Assembly (NCBI GenBank): GCA_031292515.1
Contig: JARLGZ010000004.1
Location: forward strand, 62,001 to 126,000
Source of the DNA: Puia sp.
Lineage (GTDB): Bacteria > Bacteroidota > Bacteroidia > Chitinophagales > Chitinophagaceae
Reading direction: 5' to 3'
Length of the DNA: 64,000 nucleotides
A model generated the notes under the pieces. The model was given only the letters and a program-made list of their open reading frames with translations, searched no databases and was not told where the DNA came from. Positions 9,081 to 18,169 of the stretch are shown piece after piece. Position numbers and translations under genes: made by a program. Every line of letters starts with the position of its first letter. Positions within the stretch are counted from its first letter, which is position 1.

Positions 9081-11522
9081 CTATTTCAGCGGCAACTCCA
9101 ACGCCTGCTCCTGCTGATTCCTGATGATCGTCAGACCCGCCTTCCCCTGCCAGTTGACCGCCTGCAACACCGCCAATAGCTCCTTGACCGTATTTACAGG
9201 CTTCCCGTTTACCGAACGGATCACATCTCCTTTCTTCAACCTTGCGAGGGCTGCGCGGGAACCATCGGGAACTTTTACCAGCAACACCCCGTTCTCATCG
9301 AACAGACCCGCCGCGGAGCGTTCGCCCAACCCCTCGATATTTTTTATCGTAGCCCCCATCCATTCCACCGTTTCCCCCTTCCGGGTCCCTTGCAGGATCC
9401 GCATATCCGACATGGGCGGCCGGGCGGCCAGCCTCTTCAGCGAAGGGCTCACCACGCCAAACCGGTCCATCGGGAAATTGCGGAAGCCTACCCGCAGCGC
9501 GGGCGACCTGGCTGCAACCGCAAAATTCCCGGCAGCCGCATTCACGAACAGCGGATCGCCGGAAATACTATGCATGTCCGTCCCGTTCTTGCGCGCCGCC
9601 TCCAGGGAAGAACCCATCAGGAAGAAATTGCTGTCTACCTCCTTCCCCCATACGTCGATCCCGATCGGCGCATAATCTGCAAAGACGATATTGTGACGGA
9701 ATACATCCCCGCTCTTTTTAAACCAGACGTGCGGATGGAAGGAATTATTCACCAGGATGTTGTTCTCCGCAACCCGTCCAAAGCCCTCCCGCAGTTTCAG
9801 ACCTCCGTTAAGACACACGTTATCATAGATCCTGTAATTCGAAGACCCGTCATCGAGGTCGATATCCCAGCCATGCGTGCAATGCCAGCGGTTATTCCGC
9901 AGCGTGATAGGCTTCACGACGTCCCAAAATGGTTTGCCTGGCTCGACCTCGGTCAGGCTATCCACCCGGTGGCCATCCGGAAGCCAATAGCGGTCCCTGC
10001 CCCAGGAATTGAAGGCGCCGTGATCACCTGTCTCCAGGACGGTATTAAAGACATCGTTGTATTCGATCACATGGCCTCCCCAGCAGCCGTCTCCGATATT
10101 GATCCCTGCCCTCGGCACATTGTAGATGGTATTGTGGCTGACCCGGATTCCGGAAGCCATGTCAATCCCGACACCCGCCACCTGTTTCTCGACCCGGCCG
10201 ATATCGTGGATCAGGTTATCGTACGCGCGGCAATCGGCGGGATAGTCGTCGGATTTCGGCCCCGGCTCGCGGTCCAGCTGGTCCTCCGGTACCGATTGGC
10301 CATATTGGAAAGACGGCGAACGCACCGCATCCGGGTTTCCGACAAAGTCGATGGCGCCGGCGCCTATATGATCGATCAGGTTACCGGTAATGGATACATG
10401 CCTGTTATAATTACTGATAAAGACGGCATTCCCGCCCAATCCCTCGAAGCTGCAGCCCGCAATCCTGATCCTTTCGCCGCCCTGCACAAAAACTGCCCCG
10501 CCCCGGTAGAGCGTCCAGTCGCTGCGTAAAATGGGTTCGCGGGTCTGCATAAAAGTCCGGTTCGTCCCCCGGAAATCGAGGCCGCGGATCTCTACATCAC
10601 GAACGGGCTCCTTGTCAACCCCGACACCGGCTCCCTTGCTCGCTCCCTGATCTCTGCCCCGGATGGCAATAAGCTGGTCGAGGACAGAATATTCCCAGAC
10701 CGCGGTCGCGGAGTGGGTCCCCCCATATGGATATACATACAAGTTCCCCTCTTCTGCATTATAAAACCATTCGCCGGCGGTGTCCAGTTCTTCAAAGACA
10801 TTCTCGACAAAACGATATTGGGTATGCATGGGCGCTGGCCGGTTATTCTGCCAGCCTCCTTCGAGACGCAAGGCCCCACCCGTATCCACTCCTGTGATCC
10901 GGTAGTGAAAGCCACCCCACTCACCCTGGTGAAGCGCATGTACATAGCCTCCTGCCGGATGCGCCCACCGGCTCACCCGTTCTTTACTGATGGCGTCGGC
11001 AGCCGTACCGTCGAACACTCTTTGCGTGGAATCGAAATTGGGATAACGGGCCATATGCAGCAGCCGCCCGTTACAATAGAGCTGATCCGGGGACAAGCCC
11101 TTGCCGATGGCCGCCCGCAGGATTCCATTGCGCCAGGGAGCCCATCGCGGCTTGAGAAGCCGGGTGCCGCTGATCGTCACCCGCTCGTTTTTATAAGGCC
11201 CTATATAGAGACGATGCCCTCCCAGCACGGCCGGCGTGATTACCAGTGTCGTGTCCAACCGGTAGGTCCCCGCCCTCAATAAGATACCGGCGCCTTTTCC
11301 TGGGGACGACACCACCCTGCGCAAGGCCTCACCCGGCGTCAGCAGTGGAGCCGCCAGGGAACCCGGATTGCGATCATCACCTCCCGGAGACACATAGTAC
11401 ACGGACCGCCGCGACAAAGCAGCCATTCCCCCGTCTACGCTTCGTCCGGCACTGGCGTCCTGTTGCGCGCCGGCATCCCTGAGCCACGCACAAAAAAAGA
11501 GTACGAAAAAAAATTTTCTCAT
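9081..11522 (-). CDS. Secreted right-handed beta-helix protein with C-terminal PDZ domain (candidate glycan-active enzyme)
   Basis: An 813-residue exported protein: signal peptide (about residues 1-19); an opening SVYYVSPGGDDRNPGSLAAP typical of pectate-lyase-fold enzymes; an ARYPN motif near residue 158; a long right-handed parallel beta-helix (about 290-650) with repeated N/D-rich turns such as ITGNLIDHIGAGAI and NNRWHCTHGWDIDLDDGSSN; and a PDZ domain at about 725-813 (GSRAALARLKKGDVIRSVNG). The beta-helix type recalls glycoside hydrolase families such as GH141 or GH110, but the exact family is a guess. It overlaps the uxaA stop codon by 4 bp (ATGA), so it is translationally coupled to hexuronate catabolism. 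That suggests it acts on a pectin-like or fucose/galactose-containing glycan. Confidence 0.8.
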   Translation of the reverse strand: MRKFFFVLFFCAWLRDAGAQQDASAGRSVDGGMAALSRRSVYYVSPGGDDRNPGSLAAPLLTPGEALRRVVSSPGKGAGILLRAGTYRLDTTLVITPAVLGGHRLYIGPYKNERVTISGTRLLKPRWAPWRNGILRAAIGKGLSPDQLYCNGRLLHMARYPNFDSTQRVFDGTAADAISKERVSRWAHPAGGYVHALHQGEWGGFHYRITGVDTGGALRLEGGWQNNRPAPMHTQYRFVENVFEELDTAGEWFYNAEEGNLYVYPYGGTHSATAVWEYSVLDQLIAIRGRDQGASKGAGVGVDKEPVRDVEIRGLDFRGTNRTFMQTREPILRSDWTLYRGGAVFVQGGERIRIAGCSFEGLGGNAVFISNYNRHVSITGNLIDHIGAGAIDFVGNPDAVRSPSFQYGQSVPEDQLDREPGPKSDDYPADCRAYDNLIHDIGRVEKQVAGVGIDMASGIRVSHNTIYNVPRAGINIGDGCWGGHVIEYNDVFNTVLETGDHGAFNSWGRDRYWLPDGHRVDSLTEVEPGKPFWDVVKPITLRNNRWHCTHGWDIDLDDGSSNYRIYDNVCLNGGLKLREGFGRVAENNILVNNSFHPHVWFKKSGDVFRHNIVFADYAPIGIDVWGKEVDSNFFLMGSSLEAARKNGTDMHSISGDPLFVNAAAGNFAVAARSPALRVGFRNFPMDRFGVVSPSLKRLAARPPMSDMRILQGTRKGETVEWMGATIKNIEGLGERSAAGLFDENGVLLVKVPDGSRAALARLKKGDVIRSVNGKPVNTVKELLAVLQAVNWQGKAGLTIIRNQQEQALELPLK

Positions 11523-13171
11523 AACGAAACACCTCTTTTCCAGGGAATAAAATCGTCCTGGATATGCCGGATCGAAGCTACTTCTATCTCACCGCTCGCC
11601 ACCCCGATCACATATTCCAGGATACGCTCGCCGGCCTGGCGAATGGTCTCTTCGCCTTCAATGATAGTACCCGTATTGATATCGATGATGTCCCTCATCT
11701 TATTATATAACGTAGTATTGCTGGCGATCTTCACGACCGGGGCAACGGGGTTGCCGGTAGGCGTTCCAAGCCCCGTGGTGAACAACACGATATTTGCGCC
11801 AGACGCCACTTCCGCCGTAGTAGATTCGACATCGTTACCAGGCGTGCAAAGCAGGTTCAGACCTGGTTTCGTCACTTTCTCCGGGTAATCCAATACTGCG
11901 GTTACGGGAGACGTGCCCCCTTTCTTGGCAGCGCCGGCCGACTTGATGGCGTCGGTGATCAAACCGTCCTTGATATTACCCGGTGAGGGATTCATATCGA
12001 AACCCGAACCAACGGCTTTTGCCCGTTCATTATAAGTCCGCATCAGCTGCGAGAACCGCTCGGCAAGCCCCTTCTCTACACAACGGTCGCTAAGATTCTG
12101 CTCTACCCCGCATAACTCGGGAAACTCGGCCAGGATGACCGATCCGCCGAGCGTCACCAGCAGATCTGAAGTGTACCCGATCGCCGGGTTGGCGGAGATC
12201 CCCGAAAAACCATCGGATCCGCCGCATTCCAGGCCGATGCATATTTTGCTGAGCGGCGCCGGCTGGCGGGTCTGCTGATTTGCTTTTATCAATCCCGTAA
12301 AAGTCTGTTTAATGGCTTCCGAGAGCAGCGACGACTCCTTGCCGATCTTCTGTTGCTCCAGGATGTACATAGGCTTGCTGAATTGCGGAGAGCGTTTGGC
12401 GATCTCTTCCTCAAGCATGCTGACCTGCGCATTCTGACAACCCAGGCTCAGTACCGTGGCGCCGGCGACATTGGGATGCGTGATATAACCCGCCAGCAAA
12501 CCGCATAAGGCCTGGGCATCCTGCCGGGTGCCACCGCAGCCGCCCGCATGGGTCAGGAATTTGATACCGTCGATATTCGGGAAAAGCCGATGCGACGCAT
12601 GCTTGTCATAATTCGCATGCAAATCCGTCTGCAGGATCTCTTCGGCGCTCTTGCCGGCCTTGTACAACTCGATCAGTTGTTGCGCCTGCAATTGATAGGA
12701 CTGATTCCTTCCATATCCCAGGTCGTTCACCAACGCCTGCTGAAGCACTTCCAGGTTTCGGTTCTCGCAAAAGACCATGGGTATCACCACCCAGTAGTTG
12801 GACGTACCGACACTGCCATCGGCGCGATGATACCCCAAAAAAGTGCGGCCTTCAAACTTGGATACATCCGGTTTCACCCAATCGGTATGACGCTCTCCGA
12901 CTGTGAAATCGCTGGACGCATGTTTCACATTGCCGGTGCTGATCAACCCACCCTGCGGGATAGCAGACTGCGCTTTGCCGACCAGTACGCCATACATGGT
13001 GATGGAATCACCGGGTTGAAGCGCGACGGTGGCGAATTTATGTTTTGCTTTTATTGCGTCCTGCAATATATACTCCGTATTCTCAAACAGGATCGTCTCT
13101 CCTTTTGGGAGATCGCTAAGCGCAACCAGTACGTTGTCGTCGGGGTGCACTTTCAATACACGTTGTTTCAT
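11519..13171 (-). CDS. uxaA: Altronate dehydratase
   Basis: A 550-residue UxaA-family enzyme that dehydrates D-altronate to 2-keto-3-deoxygluconate (KDG) in the galacturonate pathway. It has an N-terminal SAF domain (about residues 1-95, starting VLKVHPDDNVLVALSDL) and the large D-galactarate/altronate dehydratase domain. The latter has the conserved GYHRADGSVGTSNYW, THAGGCGG, GLECGGSDGFSG and FTTGLGTPTGNPVAP motifs, whose Cys and His residues bind the metal. It follows uxaB by 45 bp and overlaps the beta-helix gene. Length and motif order are normal for the fused bacterial enzyme. Confidence 0.95.
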   Translation of the reverse strand: MKQRVLKVHPDDNVLVALSDLPKGETILFENTEYILQDAIKAKHKFATVALQPGDSITMYGVLVGKAQSAIPQGGLISTGNVKHASSDFTVGERHTDWVKPDVSKFEGRTFLGYHRADGSVGTSNYWVVIPMVFCENRNLEVLQQALVNDLGYGRNQSYQLQAQQLIELYKAGKSAEEILQTDLHANYDKHASHRLFPNIDGIKFLTHAGGCGGTRQDAQALCGLLAGYITHPNVAGATVLSLGCQNAQVSMLEEEIAKRSPQFSKPMYILEQQKIGKESSLLSEAIKQTFTGLIKANQQTRQPAPLSKICIGLECGGSDGFSGISANPAIGYTSDLLVTLGGSVILAEFPELCGVEQNLSDRCVEKGLAERFSQLMRTYNERAKAVGSGFDMNPSPGNIKDGLITDAIKSAGAAKKGGTSPVTAVLDYPEKVTKPGLNLLCTPGNDVESTTAEVASGANIVLFTTGLGTPTGNPVAPVVKIASNTTLYNKMRDIIDINTGTIIEGEETIRQAGERILEYVIGVASGEIEVASIRHIQDDFIPWKRGVSL

Positions 13172-13216
13172 CCGTTATTTTTTAATTTTTAATGTCAGAC
13201 AAATCGTAAAAAAGGA

Positions 13217-14803
13217 TCACCCGGCCTTCATCAGGCTGTTCCTTTCCCGGGCGGCGGCCAGCGTAGAAACAGGCCCCTGCCTGATCAGTGCCTTTAATTG
13301 TTCAAGCACGGATTCTTCAAAACCCTTGAGCCGGGACAGATCGGTTCCCCACCACTCCTCGTCATGCAGAACCTGGCTCACCAATTCAGCCGGCGAAGAC
13401 TGCTCCCAAAGGGCAAAGAAATGCCCCGCCCTTTCGTCGTTGATCGGGTAATAGCTTCCCTCACGTTGCCCCTCATACACATTCCCCTCTTTTCTGACAC
13501 CCCGCATAAACAGGAGGTAAGCGGCAAACCCAAGTGAAAAAAGCAGCGGCGGCCGGTCCTGTGTCTCATAGTGCCGCAGCAGCACCGGTATATCGCGCAT
13601 TTTTATTTTGGACGAGTACTGCATGGTGATGCTGATCCACTGGTGCTGGAGATGCGGGTTGCGGAAACGGTCGAGCACTTCCGCGCCAAAGTCCAGGGCT
13701 GCCTGCAGGGGCAGCTCATACGGTATGGACGGCGCGATCTCTTTCAGCATCAGGTCGGAAACATAGGAGGCGAACAGGGGATCGTTCATAGCCTGTTTCA
13801 CGGTACCAAACCCGGCGAGATACGCCAGCCCGCAGCTAAGGGTATGTGTCCCATTCAGCAGCCGCAGTTTCAGTTCCCGGTAAATTTCGATGTCCGGCTC
13901 GATGATCACGCCGGGATCGGCCTGCGCAAAACTGAGCACCGAACGGACCTTCTCCCCTCCTTCGATCGCCCATAGCCGGTATACTTCGGAAATTGACAAC
14001 AGTTCATCGGCATATCCCAGTCTGTTCTGCAATGCAGCGCCTTCTTCGCCACCCGGTTTGCCAGGCACGATACGATCGACCAGCGAACTGCAGAAATGAT
14101 TATGCCCGGCAAGCCAGTCGGTAAAACCCTGTTCCAGACCGTTGAACCGTGCAAGTTCCAATAGGACCGAAGCCAGTTTCTTCCCGTTATCTACGATCAG
14201 TTCGGTAGGTATAATCACCATACCGGCCTCGGGGCTGCCCTTAAAAATCCTGTAACGTTCGTACAGAAATGCCAGCAGTTTCCCCGGATAGGAGGAAGGA
14301 GCAGTCGTCAAATGTTTTGCCCCGCCCGCTGGTCCTTCGACAAATCCTGCCGCAGACACTGCGGCGGGAAGGATCCTTTCTTCCACAAACCGGATCCCCA
14401 CTTCCGTGGTATTCGAAATGACGATCTGCATAGCCGGATCCCTCGCGCACTGCAATATCTCGTTCCACTGGCTCTTAGCGGAAAGAACCCTGCTGATCGC
14501 AGCCGAGATGATATTTTCTTCCACAGACCGGCCCTGGCTGATTCCCCGTACGCAAAGAGTATAAAGCCCCCCCTGCCGGTCGAAGGCCCCGGAGTCCCCG
14601 GATTCCGTCGACTTTACGACGACGACCCGCCCGTTGAAAATACCCTGGCGATTTGCCTTATCGATAAAATAATCCGGCAGTCCTCTCAGCAAAACGCCCG
14701 TCCCGAACTGCAACACTTTTTCCGGCAGCGCGAACAAATCCTTCCCCGGTTTTATGACCCCGGGTGTTCTGATCTTTTCAAGATTCTCTATTGACAGCTC
14801 CAT
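13217..14803 (-). CDS. uxaB: Tagaturonate reductase (altronate oxidoreductase)
   Basis: A 528-residue member of the polyol-specific long-chain dehydrogenase (mannitol dehydrogenase) family that reduces D-tagaturonate to D-altronate with NADH. The N-terminal Rossmann half contains VLQFGTGVLLRG and NGRVVVVKSTESGD. The catalytic K-x5-N-x3-H signature appears as LKLRLLNGTHTL at about residues 311-322. The start ATG at 14803 lies 14 bp after the aldolase stop, so the genes are tightly linked. With UxaA, KdgK and the aldolase it completes the route from tagaturonate to pyruvate and glyceraldehyde 3-phosphate. No uronate isomerase (UxaC) lies in the window. Confidence 0.94.
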   Translation of the reverse strand: MELSIENLEKIRTPGVIKPGKDLFALPEKVLQFGTGVLLRGLPDYFIDKANRQGIFNGRVVVVKSTESGDSGAFDRQGGLYTLCVRGISQGRSVEENIISAAISRVLSAKSQWNEILQCARDPAMQIVISNTTEVGIRFVEERILPAAVSAAGFVEGPAGGAKHLTTAPSSYPGKLLAFLYERYRIFKGSPEAGMVIIPTELIVDNGKKLASVLLELARFNGLEQGFTDWLAGHNHFCSSLVDRIVPGKPGGEEGAALQNRLGYADELLSISEVYRLWAIEGGEKVRSVLSFAQADPGVIIEPDIEIYRELKLRLLNGTHTLSCGLAYLAGFGTVKQAMNDPLFASYVSDLMLKEIAPSIPYELPLQAALDFGAEVLDRFRNPHLQHQWISITMQYSSKIKMRDIPVLLRHYETQDRPPLLFSLGFAAYLLFMRGVRKEGNVYEGQREGSYYPINDERAGHFFALWEQSSPAELVSQVLHDEEWWGTDLSRLKGFEESVLEQLKALIRQGPVSTLAAARERNSLMKAG

Positions 14804-14817
14804 AATAATATTTTGAT

Positions 14818-15483
14818 CTAAACCTGCCTCCCCTCGCGGACCAGTTCCAGGGCCTTGAGCGTATTCTTATACAAGGTATCGTAGTCCTTATTTTTCAGGA
14901 TTTCCTTTCCGATCAGCCGGCTGCCCATGCCCACCGCACAGACACCCGCCCGGAACCAGGACCGGATATTCTCCAGGTCCAGTTCGACCCCCCCGGTCGG
15001 CATAAACAACTGGCCATTGAAAAGCTCCCGGATCGACTGAACGAATTCGGGGCCCAGGATATTAGCCGGGAATATTTTTATCACCGCGGCCCCATACTCC
15101 TGGGCGACGCTTATTTCTGTCGGCGTCATGCAACCAGGAATCCAGAGCATGCCTTCTTTTTCCGTCAAAACAGCCACTTTGGGGTTGACGATGGGGGACA
15201 CGATAAAGTCTGCGCCGGCCGCGATAAAAGACTTGGCCTCCTTCACCGTTTTGACAGTGCCGATCCCCATCCAGAGACCCGGCATCTCCGCGACAGCCGT
15301 CTTCTTCAACACCGCAAAGTTCTCAAGGGCTTTTTCCCCGCGATTCGTATACTCCAACGCCCGGATCCCCGCCTTATAAAGGGTCCTGACCACTTCGAGA
15401 CTTGCTTCCAAACTGTCCAGGTAGAACAGCGGCAGCATGCCCTGGTCCAATATGCTCTGAAGAATCTTTTTTTTATGGCTCAT
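14818..15483 (-). CDS. eda: 2-Dehydro-3-deoxyphosphogluconate (KDPG) aldolase
   Basis: A 221-residue class I aldolase of the KDPG/KHG family. It cleaves KDPG to pyruvate and glyceraldehyde 3-phosphate. The Schiff-base lysine is in AAVIKIFPANILGPE (about residue 136). The catalytic glutamate lies in RALEYTNRGE, and the phosphate-binding loop is MPTGGVELDLENI. It sits between kdgK and uxaB in the same transcription unit, separated from kdgK by a 0.5-kb repeat-rich spacer. Some family members also cleave 4-hydroxy-2-oxoglutarate. Confidence 0.94.
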   Translation of the reverse strand: MSHKKKILQSILDQGMLPLFYLDSLEASLEVVRTLYKAGIRALEYTNRGEKALENFAVLKKTAVAEMPGLWMGIGTVKTVKEAKSFIAAGADFIVSPIVNPKVAVLTEKEGMLWIPGCMTPTEISVAQEYGAAVIKIFPANILGPEFVQSIRELFNGQLFMPTGGVELDLENIRSWFRAGVCAVGMGSRLIGKEILKNKDYDTLYKNTLKALELVREGRQV

Positions 15484-15489
15484 ATTTTT

Positions 15490-15985
15490 TGCTCGCTTTT
15501 ATTTTGTCTTCTTCTCTTCTTGTCCGTTTACCGCTTGCCTCTTACCATTTGCCTCTGTCCTTTATCCTTACCCTTCGTTTTAGCATCCCCTTTACCCTTC
15601 TCATCCTCATTCTGATTCCTTTACACTTCTCATTCTCCTTACTTTGCCGCTCCCTTTAACATTCTAATTCTCTCTTCTTTACTATTCTCATTCCCTTTGC
15701 CCTTCTCATTCTCCTCCTCTTTCTCCTTTCTTTACCATCCGTTTATTCTTCTCATTCTCTTCTCTTTTCCTCATTCTCCTCCCTTTACTATTCTTGCGCC
15801 CTCCTCCCCCTGATCCCTCCCTTTCCAACTCTTGCCCCCTTACCAATCGAACTCTATTTCCATTAGCCCCCCTTCGTCTTTACTCCATTCCCGAATCGAT
15901 ATCCCACCGGAATCAAACATTTCAAAAAATCCCCTGCTCCCGGCACCATCCCTCTATCCTACTATCCCACTATCGGCCCTGTTCG
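15490..15985. repeat. 0.5-kb polypyrimidine/polypurine spacer made of degenerate repeats
   Basis: This gene-free stretch between kdgK and eda is overwhelmingly C/T on the plus strand, so its transcript is A/G-rich. Recurrent units resemble CTTCTCATTCTCCT and CCCTTTAC, seen for example around 15595-15650, 15680-15720 and 15750-15790. On the transcribed strand each unit reads like AGGAGAATGAGAAG, that is, a ribosome-binding-like purine run next to ATG. No convincing reading frame is present on the transcribed strand. Confidence 0.8.
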
Positions 15986-15988
15986 CAT

Positions 15989-17050
15989 TTACTGCTCCCA
16001 TTTCGTCCCACGCACCTTCTGTCGTTCGCCGGCGTAGGTTTTGCCGCCCCGCTCAATGTCCTCCACGGTCTGATCGGTGGCATCGCTCAATATAAAAAGC
16101 TTCTGAAAGGCTGCAGACGTGGCAAATTCGAGCGTATCCGGCAGAGACAGCTGTTTGTGCAACCCATAAAGCAGACCTGCCATGAAACAGTCGCCGCTCC
16201 CGACTTTATCGAGGATGCGCATCGCCTTATATTCTTCGGATATATGCAATTGCCCCTCTGCAAACAGGCTGGTATAGTAGCGGATCCCTGTTGCCCCTTC
16301 GTCAAAGCGGAACGTATTAGCTACCATCCGGACCCTCGGGAATTGTTCCATGATCTGTTCGCTCGTCACCCTGGCCTGCTCCAGGTATTCTTCTTTGTTG
16401 CTGTTGGCATGAATGCCGAAATCCACCGGAATTCCCAGCATCTTCTCCGCTGCCCATATATTTCCCATGACGAGATCGCAACATTCCACCAGCGCCGGCA
16501 TGACTTCCAACGGCTTCTTCCCGTACTGCCAGAGTTTCACCCTGTAGTTCAGGTCCACGGAAACCGGGATGTTCTTTGCCACGGCCGCCCTGACGGCCTC
16601 TTCGCAAACGGCGGCGACCTCGTCATTAAGCGCCGGAGAAATGGCGCTGAAATGCAAGCGCCCGGCATCTTTTAAGATCTCGTCCCAATCCAGCACTCCG
16701 GGCCGGAGCCTCGAAAAGGAAGAGCAGCTTCGGTCATAGATCACGCCGGCATTCCTGACGTCTTTTCCCTTTGTCAGGAAATACAATCCCATGCGCTCTC
16801 CCAGCCAACGAACGGGAGAAGTATCTATTCCCTTCGATTGCAGGTACCCCACGACCTGTCTTGCCACGCTATGATCCGGCAAAACAGTGCAATAGGCAGA
16901 AGGAACGCCCCATAGGGCGAGAGCCGTTGCTACATTAGCCTCCGCGCCACCGACATAGAAAGGCAACTGCCCTTCATGCAGCCACTCCCCGCCGGCGTCG
17001 GGACAGATCCGCAATAGCAGTTCTCCAAAAGACAAAACCTTTTTATCCAT
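15989..17050 (-). CDS. kdgK: 2-Dehydro-3-deoxygluconokinase (KDG kinase), PfkB family
   Basis: A 353-residue ribokinase/PfkB sugar kinase that phosphorylates KDG to KDPG. Family marks are the N-terminal substrate site VGGAEANVATALALWG, the second PfkB signature ending in LDKVGSGDCFMAGLLYG (the anion-hole/catalytic Asp at about residue 296), and the length. The ATG at 17050 (MDKKVLSFGELLLRI) is favoured over an in-frame GTG at 17059. It connects UxaA (which makes KDG) with the aldolase (which uses KDPG). Confidence 0.92.
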   Translation of the reverse strand: MDKKVLSFGELLLRICPDAGGEWLHEGQLPFYVGGAEANVATALALWGVPSAYCTVLPDHSVARQVVGYLQSKGIDTSPVRWLGERMGLYFLTKGKDVRNAGVIYDRSCSSFSRLRPGVLDWDEILKDAGRLHFSAISPALNDEVAAVCEEAVRAAVAKNIPVSVDLNYRVKLWQYGKKPLEVMPALVECCDLVMGNIWAAEKMLGIPVDFGIHANSNKEEYLEQARVTSEQIMEQFPRVRMVANTFRFDEGATGIRYYTSLFAEGQLHISEEYKAMRILDKVGSGDCFMAGLLYGLHKQLSLPDTLEFATSAAFQKLFILSDATDQTVEDIERGGKTYAGERQKVRGTKWEQ

Positions 17051-17114
17051 TTTACTCACGGAAAAAAATTTACAAATTCTTATCTCTAGCTTCCCTTGTC
17101 ACAATCCTCACGCC

Positions 17115-17149
17115 ACCACTCACCACTCACTACTCACTACTCACTACTC
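17115..17149. repeat. Five-copy 7-bp tandem repeat overlapping the alcohol dehydrogenase stop codon
   Basis: Exact units are ACCACTC, ACCACTC, ACTACTC, ACTACTC and ACTACTC. On the transcribed strand this reads GAGTAGT repeated. Because 7 is not a multiple of 3, it places TAG and TGA stops in all frames right after the gene. The same unit family occurs after sufB (28927-28961). Confidence 0.9.
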
Positions 17150-18163
17150 AATCTCCACCATGGCCTTGATGACCCCGTTTGCCGGATCGAGCCAACTTGC
17201 AAACTCATCCTTGACATTCCCAAAAGCGGTTCGATGCGTGATATAAGTCGTCGGGTCGATCTTCCCCGTCTTCATCGATTCCATCACACGTTCAAAATCG
17301 ACACGGGTTGCATTCCGGCTGCTCATCAGCGTGGCCTCCCGCTTATGAAATTCGGGATGACTGAAAGAGATCTCGTTTTTCTGAAGCCCCACCAATACAT
17401 ACCGGGCGCCATGCGCCATATACTGAAAGGCGTTGTTGATAGCCCGCTGGTTGCCCGTCGCATCGATCACAACCGTCGGCATATCACCCCGGGTGATCGC
17501 CCTGATCTGCTCCATCGTATCGCCGGAACCGGCATCGACGGTATGCAGCAGGCGCAAACGGTCGCGGCAAAATTGCAAACGCCCCGCATTGATATCCATC
17601 GCAATCACTTCGCCTCCCGCAATACGCGCCGCCTCCATGGTCCCCAGCCCGATGGGACCCGCCCCGATTACCAGGACGAACTCTCCTTCCGCGATGGCCG
17701 CCCTTCTGACCGCGTGCGCGCCGATAGCCAGCGGTTCGATCAGCGCCAGCTCATCATAGCCAAGACCGTCGCCGTGCAACAGCGTAGAAGAAGGTACGGA
17801 TAGATAATCCGCCATCCCCCCGTCGACATGCACACCACAGACTTTTATCGTCACACAGCAGTTCGGCTTTCCGGACCGGCAGGCAATGCAATGTCCGCAG
17901 TTGAAATACGGTATAAACGTCACCGCCTCACCCGGAACAAATCCCGGCGCTTCGTCGAAATCGACGAGGTCGCCGGACAGCTCATGACCCAGGATCCGCG
18001 GATACTCAAAATAAGGTTGTGTGCCCTCAAAAGCATGCAGGTCGGTCCCGCATATCCCTATGCGCCGGATGCGGATAATCGCGTGTCCGGGTGTCAGAAC
18101 GGGCGCCTGCATTTCCTTGTATGCAAAACTACCGGGTCGTATACAAACGAGTACTCTCATCAT
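17144..18163 (-). CDS. Zinc-dependent alcohol dehydrogenase, candidate L-galactonate 5-dehydrogenase
   Basis: A 339-residue medium-chain dehydrogenase. The catalytic zinc site is GICGTDLHAFEG and LGHELSG. The structural zinc cysteines are in NCGHCIACRSGKPNCC, and the Rossmann loop is VLVIGAGPIGLGTMEAA. It resembles the RspB/YjjN type, which includes L-galactonate oxidoreductases producing D-tagaturonate. It is flanked by the L-fucose/L-galactose dehydrogenase-like SDR (6 bp upstream) and kdgK/eda/uxaB/uxaA. This makes oxidation of L-galactonate to tagaturonate, the substrate of UxaB, the best contextual guess. Another sugar acid or alcohol substrate is possible. Tandem ATGs at 18163 and 18160 leave the start uncertain by one codon. 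Confidence 0.85.
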   Translation of the reverse strand: MMRVLVCIRPGSFAYKEMQAPVLTPGHAIIRIRRIGICGTDLHAFEGTQPYFEYPRILGHELSGDLVDFDEAPGFVPGEAVTFIPYFNCGHCIACRSGKPNCCVTIKVCGVHVDGGMADYLSVPSSTLLHGDGLGYDELALIEPLAIGAHAVRRAAIAEGEFVLVIGAGPIGLGTMEAARIAGGEVIAMDINAGRLQFCRDRLRLLHTVDAGSGDTMEQIRAITRGDMPTVVIDATGNQRAINNAFQYMAHGARYVLVGLQKNEISFSHPEFHKREATLMSSRNATRVDFERVMESMKTGKIDPTTYITHRTAFGNVKDEFASWLDPANGVIKAMVEIE

Positions 18164-18169
18164 ACGGGA

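Noticed and set aside
9390-10529. 379-codon plus-strand open frame
   Set aside because: Antisense shadow of the beta-helix/PDZ gene; no signal peptide, no domain, repetitive His/Arg/Asp composition.
15794-16675. 293-codon plus-strand open frame starting in the pyrimidine-rich spacer
   Set aside because: Its first part is translated repeat sequence and the rest is antisense to kdgK.
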